NCBI GenBank assembly: GCA_038030265.1
Contig: CM075941.1
Location: 48,360,164 to 48,424,163 of the forward strand
From: Corythucha ciliata
Taxonomy: Eukaryota > Arthropoda > Insecta > Hemiptera > Tingidae
Length of the DNA: 64,000 bases
Direction: 5' to 3'
Part shown: positions 22,041 to 33,779 of the stretch, one piece after another
How the letters are laid out: each line of letters starts with the position of its first letter
Numbering within the stretch: the first letter of the stretch is position 1
Made by a program: the position numbers and the translations under genes
Notes under the pieces: model-generated
What the model saw: the letters and a program-made list of their open reading frames with translations, nothing else
What the model was told of the DNA's origin: nothing
The model's database searches: none

Positions 22041-22505
22041 CTAAGGACGTTTCGTCAGTTGGGAATAGCTGCTGCGAGAGGTAGCGAGTGTTGGAAGCAG
22101 CTGAGGATGTGTCAACGTTGGGAAATGCGTGTAGCGATAACTTATGTGTTCGCCTCCCGCTTCCAGATTTGGTAGGGGAGCCCCCCATGGGTCATTGGAC
22201 AGGACATCAGTGATAAGGCGCCGCCATCCCTGTCGTTTGGTCCGACGCAGTTCTCTCCTGTACTGGTTCCGTTTGGCAATGTAGGTGCCCAGTGCTGCCA
22301 GCCACAGCAAAGAGTTGGTGTTCCAGTTTGCTCCTACGAACTGGTAACGTCGCTTGACTACGATGTTCGATGGGAGATGACCCGTCTCAATGTGGTATGT
22401 CATGAGAGGATGGTCTGTCGGGCCTTGATGTGAGAGATTCCAGTTCCATGCGTGATTACGCATACTGCGCGAGACCAGAGTGACGAGATTGGCCTCGAGG
22501 CCCAA
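22041..22505 (-). pseudogene. LINE endonuclease-RT linker
   Basis: Contains NWNLSHQGPTDHPLMTY, which fits the end of an APE endonuclease (the SDH-type motif, here TDH), followed by the helical linker WLAALGTYIAKRNQYRREL that precedes RT in R1 proteins. Confidence 0.7.
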
Positions 22506-23079
22506 TAAAGGTGGGTCCTAACGTCTGATCATTCAGTAGGAACAGGTCATATTGTGTTGCCAACGTGTACAGCGCTTCACCTCTCGCATTTACTGTTGTT
22601 GAGCCCCAAGCCACGCATGCCACATCTCCTCCATCGATGACGTTACGGTCGTGCAGTGCATCAAGTAGGTGACTGAGGTCATGAAGTATTTCCATAGTAA
22701 AATGCTGTGACGGTGGAATATAAAAGGATACTACATATGTGGTACGACTGCCCTGAGTGATGGTGATGGTCGTGATGTAGGTTGTAGACCATTGTGGCAT
22801 ATAAATGAGGTGAAGCCTTTGCTGAAGCACTGCAATTGCTGTTGCCTGCAATGCGTGGGGCTGAGGCAGCGCTATTATTGTGTGCGGGCCCAGGTTGGGG
22901 ACTCGGCCTCAGAAGAGCGGGCATTCTTGAATGAGGATTATATGTAGGTTTTGTTGAACCGCCGTGAGAATGGAATCGTGAATTTGTAGTGGTCTTCGGG
23001 CCACATTGATTTGGGCGTATCGAAGCGTGTGAGATTGCGGACAGTGGATTGGCGGAGTATCACTGATGGGATTGGTCAT
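22456..23079 (-). pseudogene. LINE APE-type endonuclease
   Basis: Reading from an ATG at 23079, the N-terminal blocks RYAQINVARRPLQIHDSIL and IILIQEC match R1 endonuclease motifs. After a TGA at 22909-22911 the same frame continues with SFYIPPS, then DRNVIDGGDVACVAWGSTT (the GGDFNA-like block) and NARGEALYTLA. The nuclease nicks target DNA to start reverse transcription. The nonsense codon and the frameshift at about 22460-22505 inactivate it. An in-frame ATG just upstream of the first conserved block defines the start given here. Confidence 0.8.
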
Positions 23080-23800
23080 CTTGCATTATTCTCGGCGGGG
23101 TTGACGATGGCATAGCAGTGTGCTCCATAATATTTTGACATAGGGGTTCATTCCACTTGAAAAAATTGCTGCTCATGGATCTGTTCTCCCATGGATCTCC
23201 CTTGGATGGGAGCGACAACCCTGAAGTCTCAAAGGAAAAGCCTCGACGCGGACAGGGATCTTATACAGGCCGAACAAGTCGAAAACATTTTGGCTGGGAC
23301 CGGCTGAATTCCGTGATTTCTTGAAGTCTCAAGATTTTGACTTAGGGAAACTGTAAAAATCGAAACGCGCGTGTTTTCAATCGGACGAGCCGTTGTATAG
23401 GGATTTTTTTTAATAGCGGTTCCAGCTTTTTGACTGCTTTGGTCCGTTTCTGGAGTCTACGCACAAATTTTTCTGTCAACGGTGGTCGCTCCATCGGGGG
23501 TATAAGCGACGAATATACGGGCATAATTATGGGCGTAGCCACAGACACATGGCAGGGGCCGTGGGGAGTTGCCCACGTTACCATAATGAAGAGTGAAAAT
23601 CCTACAGGGTCGGTCCCAATAGCGTACCGATATTGTGGTGAAAGGAGAGGGAGGGACCGCCACATACCCTCGAAAATACAACAATGGCGGATTCTCAGGT
23701 TTACGTTTATGGACATATAGAAATCTGAAGAGGAGCTCGAACGGCAGAAATCCGCTCGCATACGCTGCGCTGGTCCCCATAGTCTCTCTACAGGTCCTTA
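23080..23800. other. Unassigned GC-richer segment
   Basis: Open frames of about 100-140 codons occur on both strands at 23342-23780, which usually means base composition rather than coding. No domain was recognised. Confidence 0.4.
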
Positions 23801-24543
23801 TAGGCGGCTAAAATTGAGAAGGCGCGCCAATGTTCCGTTCTTGAGACAAGTACGAAACTAAAAGTTTATAAAAAACTGTATATTCATGGCTGAAATTGTA
23901 AAAAAGCGCTCAATTCACAACGCGGAGCCATTTCGCGGGTATTAAGGTACAAAAGAAGTAATTTCACGGCTATTCATTAAGATTTGGTGCCGTCTGGGGC
24001 CGGTTTGACCCCGAAAATAAATAAAAAACCTGAAACTTGCAATTTCGTGGAGCTTGTGAGCAGAAACTTTCAATTACTGCTGTTCAAACCCGGCAAACAA
24101 GCAGTTTCACCCAAAATTTTCACTTCACGGAGACATTTTGTATCAAAACCAACAATTTCGTGGCTATATAGGCTTCAAACTCTCGGCTCTTTTGCCGCCA
24201 CTTAATTTTGGCTGCTATTTAGCACCGAAACCAGTAATTTCACCGCTATGTATCATGTATAGCCCTGAATCTTTGCCGTTTTGTTACCATTTTCTGCCCT
24301 GAAAAATCATTCGCTGCTTATTTCGAAAAATGGGCAAGAAAATATCCTAAAATTGAGAAACAGAGAACGCCAATTTGCGAAGACATATTCGTTGGTGAAA
24401 TTTTGATAAAATTCACTGCTGAAAGTGACAGAAATCGCAAATTCGTGACTCCAATTAAAAGAAAAAATCGCTAATTCGCGTCAAAAGTTAAGAAAAAACC
24501 GGTCATTCCCGAATAAAATTGAGAAAATCACATAATAGTCCGG
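23800..24543. repeat. Degenerate tandem repeat, array 3
   Basis: Units of roughly 30 bp with cores such as aaccaacaatttcgtggct and aaaccagtaatttcaccgct, in the orientation opposite to 50 kb. The right end, gagcccactg at about 24534-24543, read on the minus strand gives CAGTGGGCTCCCGGAC, which looks like a hAT-type terminus. Confidence 0.6.
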
Positions 24544-24619
24544 GAGCCCACTGTATGAAAAATCCGGGTCATTTGATCGTGTCTGGCACCGGCGCAGGAC
24601 GTTTGTCATGGTCTAGGAC

Positions 24620-25850
24620 AGTGGTGGCCAACTTAGGGCCCGGGAGTCGAGAAGTGGCCCGCCTGCAGTGGAAAAATTATCATTTTTAATGTTTGGATTT
24701 TGGCTACTCGCCTCCTCGTGAATGTTTAAAATTGAGAAGGCGCACTTTTATGTGCTGTTCATGGGGCAAGTAAGCGGATAAAAGTTTGGAAAGTGCTAAT
24801 ATTCGTGCCCACTTAATCCAGACCAATTGAAAATATCGCCAATTTGGGGGTGAAATTGAGATAAATGTCTAATTCACGGTTGAAATTATTGAGAAAAATC
24901 TCTGAATCACGGACAAAAGCGAAAAAAAGTGACGAATCGAGGCTGAAATTAGAAAAATACATACCTAATTCGAGGGGTGAAACGTTACCTCACGGCTATA
25001 ATTGAGAAAAACCACTAAAATCGCGGATATTACGCGGAAACACCCTAATTGATAGATAAATTCACCAATGGTTTTGCGACAAAGCGCTAATTCGCGCCTA
25101 AAATTACGAAAACATAAATTCTCGGCTTATTTTCAGAACGCAAGTTTGTGGCTCAGTCTGAGAAAAAAGCTCTGATTCGCGCTGATCGCTGATTCGCGGG
25201 AATAACTGAGAAAAAGTGCTAATTCACGGATAAAATCGCTCTTTAGCGGCTAAAATTATGAATTCACAAAGTGGAGAAAATAGCTAATTCCCAGATATTG
25301 GGAAAATCGCTAATTCACGGTTAAAGTTGAGAAAAAGCACTGAAGTGTGGATAAAAGGTGAACGTAACTTCGTTGCTGAAAGTAAACATAATCGGCTAAA
25401 TGGAAAAAAATGCGCTAATTTGCGGATAAAATTAAGAAAAAGCATTCATTCGAGGCGAAAATTGGGAAACTGTCATTCGTGGCTCGCTAGGGGGTTAAAA
25501 TTAGTTAAAACGATAATTCGCGAGTAAAATCAAGATAAATGGCAATTTTGGGGGCTAAATTGATAACATTTTGCTAGTTAACAGAAATAAATTGAGTAAT
25601 AGTGGCAAATCACGGTTTCCGGAGGCAAATTCGTGGCTAAAATTAGAAAATAGTGCTAATTCACGCCGAGTAAAATTTGGAAAAATCGCTCATTAGCGGC
25701 TAAAATCGTTGAAAACACAAATTCATTGCAAGAAAAGGGGCTAATTCGCGGCTAAAATGGCGACAAATCGCTAATTCACCGATGACATTGACAAGAAGTG
25801 ATGACGTGGGGGAAAAACTCTAGTTCGCAGCTTCTGAAGGTAACTTCATG
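24620..25850. repeat. hAT-like end and degenerate ~30-bp repeat, array 4
   Basis: Begins with cagtggtggccaacttaggg, similar to hAT terminal repeats, then runs for over 1 kb in units like ttgagaaaaagtgctaattc and acggctaaaattgag, period 29-31. No matching right terminus was found. Confidence 0.65.
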
Positions 25851-26422
25851 GGGGGAGGGGTAGGGATGCTGGTGAAAGATTCGCCCCGGGGGCACCAAAT
25901 GTCTAAGGCCGGTACTGCAATGAGCTGCGCAGCTGCCCTAGGGCTCATTTTTGTGCAAAACACTAGTATGCTGTCGTTAACTAATGTTGTTGATGTTATT
26001 GAACAGGCCCCCCCCCCTGTACGTTTTATTCAGAGCGTCACGCGGCCTTTTGCTAAAAGATCAAAATGTTGTGCTCAATGGGGGGGGGGGGATGCGTGGC
26101 CCACCTGAGTTCTTACAACCAGGTTTATTGCCCCTAACTGAAAAAGGTTGTCCGGCCTAGGTTGGTGACCAGGAGATGACACTTCTGAGATCGTCAGAAA
26201 TTTACTGTGGACCAGGGGCTCAGAGCAGAGCTAAGTGTAGACAAACACCCACATTTGGGCGTGCTTGAAAACGGCTGGCAAGTGTAAAAATTGGTTCTTT
26301 GCAATAACAATAAACTAGAAAACCACCATCGACTTCCAATTTCGAATGAAGCCCTAGCTACTAGTAAGCCTCGAAATTTTACATTTTTTAAAGCTCGCTC
26401 ATAGTGCTATCTACGATCAAAT
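25851..26422. other. Non-coding spacer
   Basis: G- and C-runs at about 25851, 26007 and 26079. No gene seen. Confidence 0.5.
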
Positions 26423-26485
26423 AGGATGGCGTTGTTCGTTTCGTAACGTATTGGTCGTGGGAAACGACTTTTTACTTTCGCCAGT

Positions 26486-27125
26486 CGTTTTCAAGCCACC
26501 CAAAGGTGTGTTTGCCAACAGCGAGCTCTGCTGTGAGCCGCTGTCCCATGGAAAATGAATGGCAATCTTAGGCGGGTCATCTTGCTGTGATGCCTTCGAA
26601 TGACCGGTGCCTAGGCCGTTGCCAACCTTTAACCGGCACACCGCCCCATCCGTGGCCCGGCTGCCACAGCAAGAGGCGGGTCGCTTCCCCGGTCCCCGTC
26701 CGTTAGCCACGACTGGTGGCCAGCCAGCCGTGCCCGACAGTGACCACGCGGAGGTGGACGTTCTCCAAGACCGGGAGAGTGGCGAAACTCCTCCGACCCT
26801 ACTTACATCTACCCTACAACGGGCATCATAGGCCCCAGACCCCTCCGCAGCCAACCAGGCGCGGGAGAAGGACCGGACCTTCTCAAACTCCCTCCGGCTC
26901 CCGACTAGCGCCGGGTCCGGCGGAGGGCCCTCCACTCCCCATTCCCGATGGCGCAAGTCGTCATAGAACCCGCAGCGGCGCGGCACGTGATCAGCGGTCT
27001 CGTCCTCGTCACCACAGGGGCACAAAGGAGAGTCCCGCCGCCCAAAGGTGTGTTTGCCAACAGCGAGCTCTGCTGTGAGCCCCTGTCCCATGGAAAATGT
27101 ATGGCGATCTTAGGCGGGTCATCTC
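26486..27125 (-). pseudogene. LINE C-terminal fragment in copy A
   Basis: The minus strand encodes GQGLTAELAVGKHTFG followed by RDSPLCPCGDEDETADHV and a final cysteine, the C-terminal cysteine/histidine block of R1- or Jockey-like LINE proteins. The leading text PPKIAIHFPWD is repeated after about 180 codons because of the internal 85-bp duplication. Only the tail of the LINE is present. Confidence 0.7.
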
Positions 27126-27319
27126 CTAGACCATAAAAAACGTCCTGCACAGGTGCCAGACACGGTCAAATGACCGTCTGTCTTTTTCAGGGTTATAAGT
27201 TAATAAGTATAAGTTTATAAGTTACTATAAGTTTTGTTGTTTTCTGAGGCCATTGTTGTATTGTAATTGAAAAGTTTTTGTCGCTTTCGCAGGTGTGAGC
27301 TTTAGTTTGTGTTATCCAA

Positions 27320-27715
27320 CCATGGAGACCAAGATGCTCACCAAAGAAAATACTGAAATCCCATCTCTTTTATACAATAGTAGTTGGTACTCCACACCTC
27401 TGTAAAAGGCAGAGCAGTTCTCGACAATCTTGGATGAATAATTCACACCAAACCCAGAAACCAGCCCTATTGAAGAAGAAATCCAAGAAAGCTTGAAGTC
27501 ACCTATGCAATTGAGCCCCTTTCACGATTTCTTCCGACCAGCTCAGGTGAATAATGTCATTCGTCGCTTAAGATGCAAGAAAGCACCGAAAAGTGACGAC
27601 ATCACAAAACCCCTGCTGTTTCACATGCCTCACAAGACGCTGGGTACTCTTAACGCAAATCTTCAACGCCTGTCTCAGACTGGGCTATCCGCAGCTTGTT
27701 TTTCAGGATAGGCAA
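27320..27715 (+). pseudogene. Jockey-like LINE RT fragment in copy A
   Basis: The frame at 27493-27711 reads PAQVNNVIRRLRCKKAPKSD and then TLGTLNANLQRLSQTG. This corresponds to the linker and first RT motifs of Jockey-type LINEs (I..L...KAPG.D), with the usual PGPD degraded to PKSD. Upstream text is in the same family but contains stops. It lies on the opposite strand to the LINE tail in the same unit, so two unrelated or rearranged fragments were joined before the duplication. Confidence 0.65.
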
Positions 27716-27879
27716 GGTAGGCGCCGCCTATCTTAAAATTTGGGCAGAAAATATAATAACAAATTTCTCTGGAAATGTTTCAACATTGGTGTATTTTTTC
27801 TCGCTGGACTTTAAAACTAGTGATCGTTACTTTTAATAAAAAGGATAATTTGAGTAAAAGCAAACGAACCAATTGCCAC

Positions 27880-28080
27880 CCGGCCAGAAAAGTTGAAGGC
27901 ATCTTCGAAAGTGGATGGGTGACCGCTCAAAGGTAGGCGATGATCTTCTTTCCTTTTTTGCCCTACTTCCACTCCCTCACATAACCTTCCACCTCGGCCG
28001 TAGAAGACCGTGAAAGGGCTTCCCCCAGAATTTGTATTGTTAGTAGAAGCGCTTAAAGTACGAGGGTTAGTGGATAAAGC
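27880..28080. repeat. Segment with 5S rRNA-like string
   Basis: Contains ggatgggtgaccgct (about 27912-27926), which matches the internal part of eukaryotic 5S rRNA, with weaker similarity just before it (aagttgaaggcatcttcga). It could be the head of a 5S-derived SINE or chance. It also occurs in copy B. Confidence 0.3.
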
Positions 28081-28152
28081 ATGCATAAATAGGATGGCGT
28101 TGTTCGTTTCGTAACGTATTGGTCGTGGGAAACGACTTTTTACTTTCGCCAG

Positions 28153-28792
28153 TCGTTTTCAAGCCACCCAAAGGTGTGTTTGCCAACAGCGAGCTCTGCT
28201 GTGAGCCGCTGTCCCATGGAAAATGTATGGCGACCTTAGGCGGATCATCTTGCTGTGATGCCTTCGAATGACCGGTGCCTAGGCCGTTGCCAACCTTTAA
28301 CCGGCACACCGCCCCATCTGTGGCCCGGCTGCCACAGCAAGAGGCGGGTCGCTTCCCCGGTCCCCGTCCGTTAGCCACGACTGGTGGCCAGCCAGCCGTG
28401 CCCGACAGTGACCACGCGGAGGTGGACGTTCTCCAAGACCGGGAGAGTGGCGAAACGCCTCCGCCCCGACTTACATCTACCCTACAACGGGCATCATAGG
28501 CCCCAGACCCCTCCGCGCCAACCAGGCGCGGGAGAAGGACCGGACCTTCTCAAACTCCCTCCGGCTCCCGACTAGCGCCGGGTCCGGCGGAGGGCCCTCC
28601 ACTCCCCATTCCCGATGGCGCAAGTCGTCATAGAACCCGCAGCGGCGCAGCACGTGATCAGCGGTCTCGTCCTCGTCACCACAGGGGCACAAAGGAGAGT
28701 CCCGCCACCCAAAGGTGTGTTTGCCAACAGCGAGCTCTGCTGTGAGCCCCTGTCCCATGGAAAATGTATGGCGATCTTAGGCGGGTCATCTC
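28153..28792 (-). pseudogene. LINE C-terminal fragment in copy B
   Basis: Duplicate of the copy A fragment. It has RDSPLCPCGDEDETADHV followed by LRRC, so the histidine/cysteine block is slightly better kept here. A single-base deletion splits its reading frame compared with copy A. Confidence 0.7.
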
Positions 28793-28986
28793 CTAGACCA
28801 TAAAAAACGTCCTGCACAGGTGCCAGACACGGTCAAATGACCGTCTGTCTTTTTCAGGGTTATAAGTTAATAAGTATAAGTTTATAAGTTACTATAAGTT
28901 TTGTTGTTTTCTGAGGCCATTGTTGTATTGTAATTGAAAAGTTTTTGTCGCTTTCGCAGGTGTGAGCTTTAGTTTGTGTTATCCAA

Positions 28987-29382
28987 CCATGGAGACCAAG
29001 ATGCTCACCAAAGAAAATACTGAAATCCCATCTCTTTTATACAATAGTAGTTGGTACTCCACACCTCTGTAAAAGGCAGAGCAGTTCTCGACAATCTTGG
29101 ATGAATAATTCACACCAAACCCAGAAACCAGCCCTATTGAAGAAGAAATCCAAGAAAGCTTGAAGTCACCTATGCAATTGAGCCCCTTTCACGATTTCTT
29201 CCGACCAGCTCAGGTGAATAATGTCATCCGTCGCTTAAGATGCAAGAAAGCACCGAAAAGTGACGACATCACAAAACCCCTGCTGTTTCACATGCCTCAC
29301 AAGACGCTGGGTACTCTTAACGCAAATCTTCAATGCCTGTCTCAGACTGGGCTATCCGCAGCTTGTTTTTCAGGATAGGCAA
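28987..29382 (+). pseudogene. Jockey-like LINE RT fragment in copy B
   Basis: Duplicate of the copy A fragment, with one visible amino-acid change (LQCLSQTG for LQRLSQTG). Confidence 0.65.
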
Positions 29383-29763
29383 GGTAGGCGCCGCCTACCT
29401 TAAAATTTGGGCAGAAAATAGAATAACAAATTTCTTTGGAAATGTTTCAACATTGGTGTATTTTTTTCTCGCTAGACTTTAAAAAATGAAAATCGTAAAA
29501 TAGTGATCGTTACTTTTAATAAAAAGGATAATTTGAGTAAAAGCAAACGAACCAATTGCCACCCGGCCAGAAAAGTTGAAGGCATCTTCGAAAGTGGATG
29601 GGTGACCGCTCAAAGGTAGGCGATGATCTTCTTTCCTTTTTTGCCCTACTTCCACTCCCTCACATAACCTTCCACCTCGGCCGTAGAAGACCGTGAAAGG
29701 GCTTCCCCCAGAATTTGTATTGTTAGTAGAAGCGCTTAAAGTACGAGGGTTAGTGGATAAAGC

Positions 29764-29936
29764 ATGCATAAATCTGTAGCCGTAGGAGCCTACATCGTCT
29801 GTCTTCCCTCGTTGAGGTCCGTCCAAAACGGACCGGTTTCGGCTGCTCGCTATCTTCAGCATTTGGTTTCCCAGTTGACGAACCTCAACGAGGGAAGACA
29901 GACGATGTAGGCTCCTACGGCTACAGATTTATGCAT
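29764..29936. repeat. Perfect 55-bp inverted repeat
   Basis: 29764-29818 and 29882-29936 are exact reverse complements, separated by 63 bases. The arm tips are atgcataaat. The left tip is also the end of copy B of the tandem duplication, so the foldback and the duplication share a boundary. Confidence 0.95.
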
Positions 29937-30420
29937 ACTTTCCCCAGAACACTGTTTCAATCGCTTCAGAAGGCGACGCTTCCAACCGTCTCACTTTTTC
30001 CCCTGCCCCTCTGCCCAGCCCATTTATAATTGTGCGCCGAACTGGGGCACGGCGGCGACGAACAAGGCTAGACGCTCCTGCGTCGGTACTTCTCTGGATG
30101 ACTGATCTCTGCCGCAGGTGGGGCACAGAAACGCGCGAGTCACCTTCCAAGCCCAGTACTGACAGAGTGACATCATCACATCTCCGTGCGTCTCATGTGC
30201 GTAGGTACAATACCTTTTTTAAAGCAAGTGGGGAACCCCCTTCTCAACAGTCCCAGCTGCAGCCGACTCTGCGCATGCTCTCCCTTATTCTTCGCTCTTC
30301 TTCACAGTTTTAATAATAACCAAGAATTTATTGGGTTGCTTAAACCTGACTTTGGTATAAAAATGCTTTATTTTAAAATCATTAAAACTAATTAATTGCA
30401 GTATGTACATGTTACAGTGG
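29937..30420. other. Non-coding, possible LINE relic
   Basis: On the minus strand near 30105-30140 one frame reads FLCPTCGRDQS, a CxxC zinc-finger-like half motif sometimes present in LINE proteins. Too little remains to assign. Confidence 0.3.
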
Positions 30421-31250
30421 CATCCTGGATTACTCTTCAAGCTCAAGCACGTTCTCCTTGACTCATACTACCGAGTAATCCTGCCGTTCCTTACAAATCG
30501 CACATTTACTGCCAACAGCCGTATCTCGCACGCGACTTATTCGAGTGGGTGTCCCCCAAGGTAGTGTGCCGGGCCCACTACTATACCTAGCATTCACGGG
30601 TGACATTCCTTCATCTCCTAACTTGACTTCTGCTCAGTTTGCTGATGACGCAGCTTTCCTTTGTAGCTCGCCAAGAGGTGAGAGAGCGGGTTGGAAGCTC
30701 GAAGAGCTCGTGATTGGGCTTCACGCTGGAAAATAAAAATCTGTCCACAAAAGTCCAGCTGCGTAATTTTCACTTACCTCCACAACCATCATACGCCACA
30801 GTTGAGAGTTGGTGAAGTTCAAGTGCCCACAGAACTTGACGTCCTCTACCTGGGCTTGATAAACGTCTGACCTTCCAAGCCCACAGTAACATCCATACTT
30901 CAATGATGCCACCATCGTCTCAGAAATCTCAAGCCCCATTATCACAAAACGACTCATACTCAACGTTAGTACGTTCAATCTGGGAATACGGCATCCAAGT
31001 CTGGGGCGGCGCATCTGACTTAAATTAAACGTATCCAAACTTTTCAAAACCGCGTTTTCAGGGTCATTGCGGACGCGCCGTAGTGTATCAGAAACACCAG
31101 TCTTCACAAAGCCGTTCAAGTCCCCACAGAACAATCAGTTCTACTGACCTCTTACACTCGTTTCCACACGAGTCTTGAAAATCGCCCTAACCAAATTGCG
31201 ACAGGCATATTCGAAGCTACCCCTGCTTGACCCGTCGATCTAGAAGATTG
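30421..31250 (+). pseudogene. Jockey-like LINE, RT half
   Basis: The frame at 30545-30736 has RT motif 4 GVPQGSVPGPLLY and motif 5 AQFADDAAFL with both catalytic aspartates. After several frameshifts the post-RT block SIWEYGIQVWGGAS is readable at about 30980-31015. A 5' part with the RT fingers is lacking. The element is 5' truncated and decayed. The downstream tail is A-rich around 31440-31475. Confidence 0.8.
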
Positions 31251-33779
31251 AAGCGAAAACGCCACCAAAATGAGAACTAAGGGCGTAACGTCACTGCACG
31301 TTCGTAGTCCTAGGTCTGAAAATTTCGATTGCTCCCTGTGGCGCCATCATTTCTCATAGATTCGCGCCTGTTTCAACCGCAGGTAGATGACGATCAACAG
31401 GCTGGTGCTTCGGGCATTGAAATCTGAGGGTGGAAGTTCAAAAGAAAAGAAAAATAAATTAATTAAAAATACCGGCGACAGAATTATTCATCATATCAGT
31501 ATATAAATAAATTCTTATATCCCCATCAACCTACTGGTCAGGCCTGCGGGTTTCCCAGAAAAAAATCCTAATGAATGTGCGACTATAAGTTTGGTTGGTG
31601 TGGTGTTTGATTCTTTGAGGAGGAAACTCTAACAGCAGGTGTGAACACCTTCACGGCCCTGTTCAATTTGAAGATTAATCGACGGGGAATAATATCAGAA
31701 AGTCAAGGGAAAAATGTTTTTAATTTGAGGTCAGAGTTTACAAAGCCTGTGTTGAGTTGTCCTTAGGCCTTGGTTTTCTTTGTCTCTTTGTGTATTTTCG
31801 CCTTTCTTTTATTTATTTTTCTTCAATGTATTGTGCTTTTAATTAAGCTTCGAAAGAATTGTATGAAAGCAGGCGTTGGGCTGACCAAAAAGACACATTA
31901 GAGTTACTTTCATTGTCTGGGTTAAGTGAAAGATATCCATCTTAGCTGTCACAATGCTCCCTATGGTTCAAAAGTTGTCAACAATGAAACTATAAGAATG
32001 AACTGGTATTCAACGTGAAAATCTAGCCTTAAAATAAGTCAAAAACATTTTAGGCAATCTGATTTATGTTGGGGGGGGGGGGGGGTTGAGTAACGAACAA
32101 AAACAACCAAACGAGACCTCTCTCACTCAAACATTATACTCCACTCAGTCCATTCAACCTCTCGTATCACTTCAATATTGTAAACAGTCAAAGGCATCTC
32201 CACTTTGGGTTTCGCGCGTGAAATAAAATTTACATGAAATATGTATGAAGTGAAAAAGGGATTGCGGTCCAGTATACAGTGACGAGATGGAAGCTGTGGA
32301 GGAATGCGGAGGCTTTCGCGGGCTTGGGAATCACACGGTTCGGAGGGGTGGGCGGGGGGGACCACTTTTACTTGTCTCTCTCGTTCATTCTGTCACTCTG
32401 GTGCGTGTCCTCACGGCCGGCTGGGGTGGATTGTCCCCCCCCCCCCCGACTCCCACCATCCACCGGAAGGTGAATAGAATGACTGTGAGCATTAATTTTA
32501 GGGTGACCCTTCCACTGCCAGTCCTTGTGTAGGGGGAGTGAAAAGGGAATGAAAAATGACAGGACGTTAAAAGTACATACCTACTTGAGAAATAATTGTA
32601 AAGAGCCTGATTTATCGTTTTAGTTTGAAAGGTAAACTATTAAGGCTTGCTAACGGAAGCAATAAAACGTTATAAAAGGACGCAAAATAAGGTTAAAAGG
32701 GCGATTAAAAGCGTTATCAAAACAAAAAACTCTCCTGCTATTTTTGATTATCCGTTTTGTTCCAAACTTTCCTTGAACTTTTTCCCAAGGACGCAAATCA
32801 AAAGAAGTAAACTCTATTTTTGAAGTAAATGGAGAAATTAATCAAAAGCATGTAAACATAGTCGTAGATAAAAATAAATTTCATTTATAGCGAGGAAAGC
32901 GTTAATAATTACATTCTTTCCCAACAGTTCAAGGACGCTAAAGTGTAAAGCGATGCTTTATGCATCAAAGCCTCTCCAAATTTCACCCCACACCCAACCG
33001 GCTTCTTCAATTCTTGCGCGGCGAGAGAGGAATTCTAAAACCAGTGGGTTAAACAAAGCAAACAAAACAGAAAAAAAAGAAAGAAAGAAAATACAACTAA
33101 CTTCCTTGCAGCTCTCGCAACCCTTACAGGGCTCATGGTGGACGATTAGACAAAAAGAGAATACGCAATAGAGAGACAGAGAGGAAAAGTTAAAAAGAAA
33201 GAAAAAAAAATGAGGAAGGAGGTAAATGACTACCATTCTGAGCAATAGAGATAAGTTTGGCATCCTCCCCCCCCCCTGTTCAGCACGCTGAACTCTTTTT
33301 TCCACTTTCATCTCGCTTTCCCTCTTTTGGTTCGTTAGCGCTTTTGAATTACTCTCGTTGTATGACCAAGGGGTGGGAGGGGGGTAGTTTTACTGAAACT
33401 TTTCGATTGAAATCGATGAAATTGAAATTGTAACTCATATTGGTTGTTGTAGAAGTGGTTGAAAAGGGGATAATTCGGTGAAAGTCATCATAAAGTTGAT
33501 TACTTGTATATGAATGGATTGTGAAAAAAATCATTTTTTTTTATGTTTCAAATGACTTTTTTATGATCCTTAGCGAGTGAATAGGAAAACTAATTAAAAA
33601 ATTGAAACACGAGTGGAAAAGTGGCTCAGATAGGGATGAATTTCTTCAACTTGCTGGTTTTGAAACTTAAGAACATAATGTAAAAAGATCGAGAGAACTG
33701 CAAAAACCTGCACGACCTATCGCTCGGGATGAAAATTGCCTAACATGCTCGTTTCAAAGATGTATTTAGGAACTCCATA
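31251..33779. other. Long non-coding stretch
   Basis: Contains the 15.2-kb-like segment at about 31464-31502, G-runs near 32071 and 32347, and a C-run near 32437. A purine-rich patch lies at 33065-33225. No gene recognised. Confidence 0.5.

Larger units (their letters stand above)
19861..23079 (-). mobile_element. R1-clade LINE, 5' truncated
   Basis: The minus strand carries an APE-type endonuclease, RT and a C-terminal cysteine/histidine block in the order of an R1-type second reading frame. The first (Gag-like) frame is absent, so the copy is truncated at its 5' end near 23079. A polyadenylation-type AATAAA lies on the minus strand at 19871-19876. The frame is broken by at least one nonsense codon and several frameshifts. 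R1 relatives often insert at fixed sites such as rDNA or telomeric repeats; nothing like that is next to this copy. Confidence 0.85.
26423..28090. repeat. Tandem duplication, copy A
   Basis: 1668 bp, repeated head-to-tail at 28091-29773 with roughly 1% mismatches by eye plus a 15-base insertion in B. The four bases aaat sit at all three boundaries (26419-26422, 28087-28090 and 29770-29773). Within the unit an ~85-bp segment (cccaaaggtgtgtttgccaa onwards) itself occurs twice. Confidence 0.95.
28091..29773. repeat. Tandem duplication, copy B
   Basis: 1683 bp, the second copy of the 1.67-kb unit. It carries the same LINE tail on the minus strand and RT fragment on the plus strand. One base has been lost near 28515 and about 16 gained near 29470-29503 compared with copy A. 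Confidence 0.95.

Noticed and set aside
23342..23780. 100-140-codon open frames on both strands
   Set aside because: Overlapping open frames on opposite strands without any recognisable domain suggest base composition, not coding.
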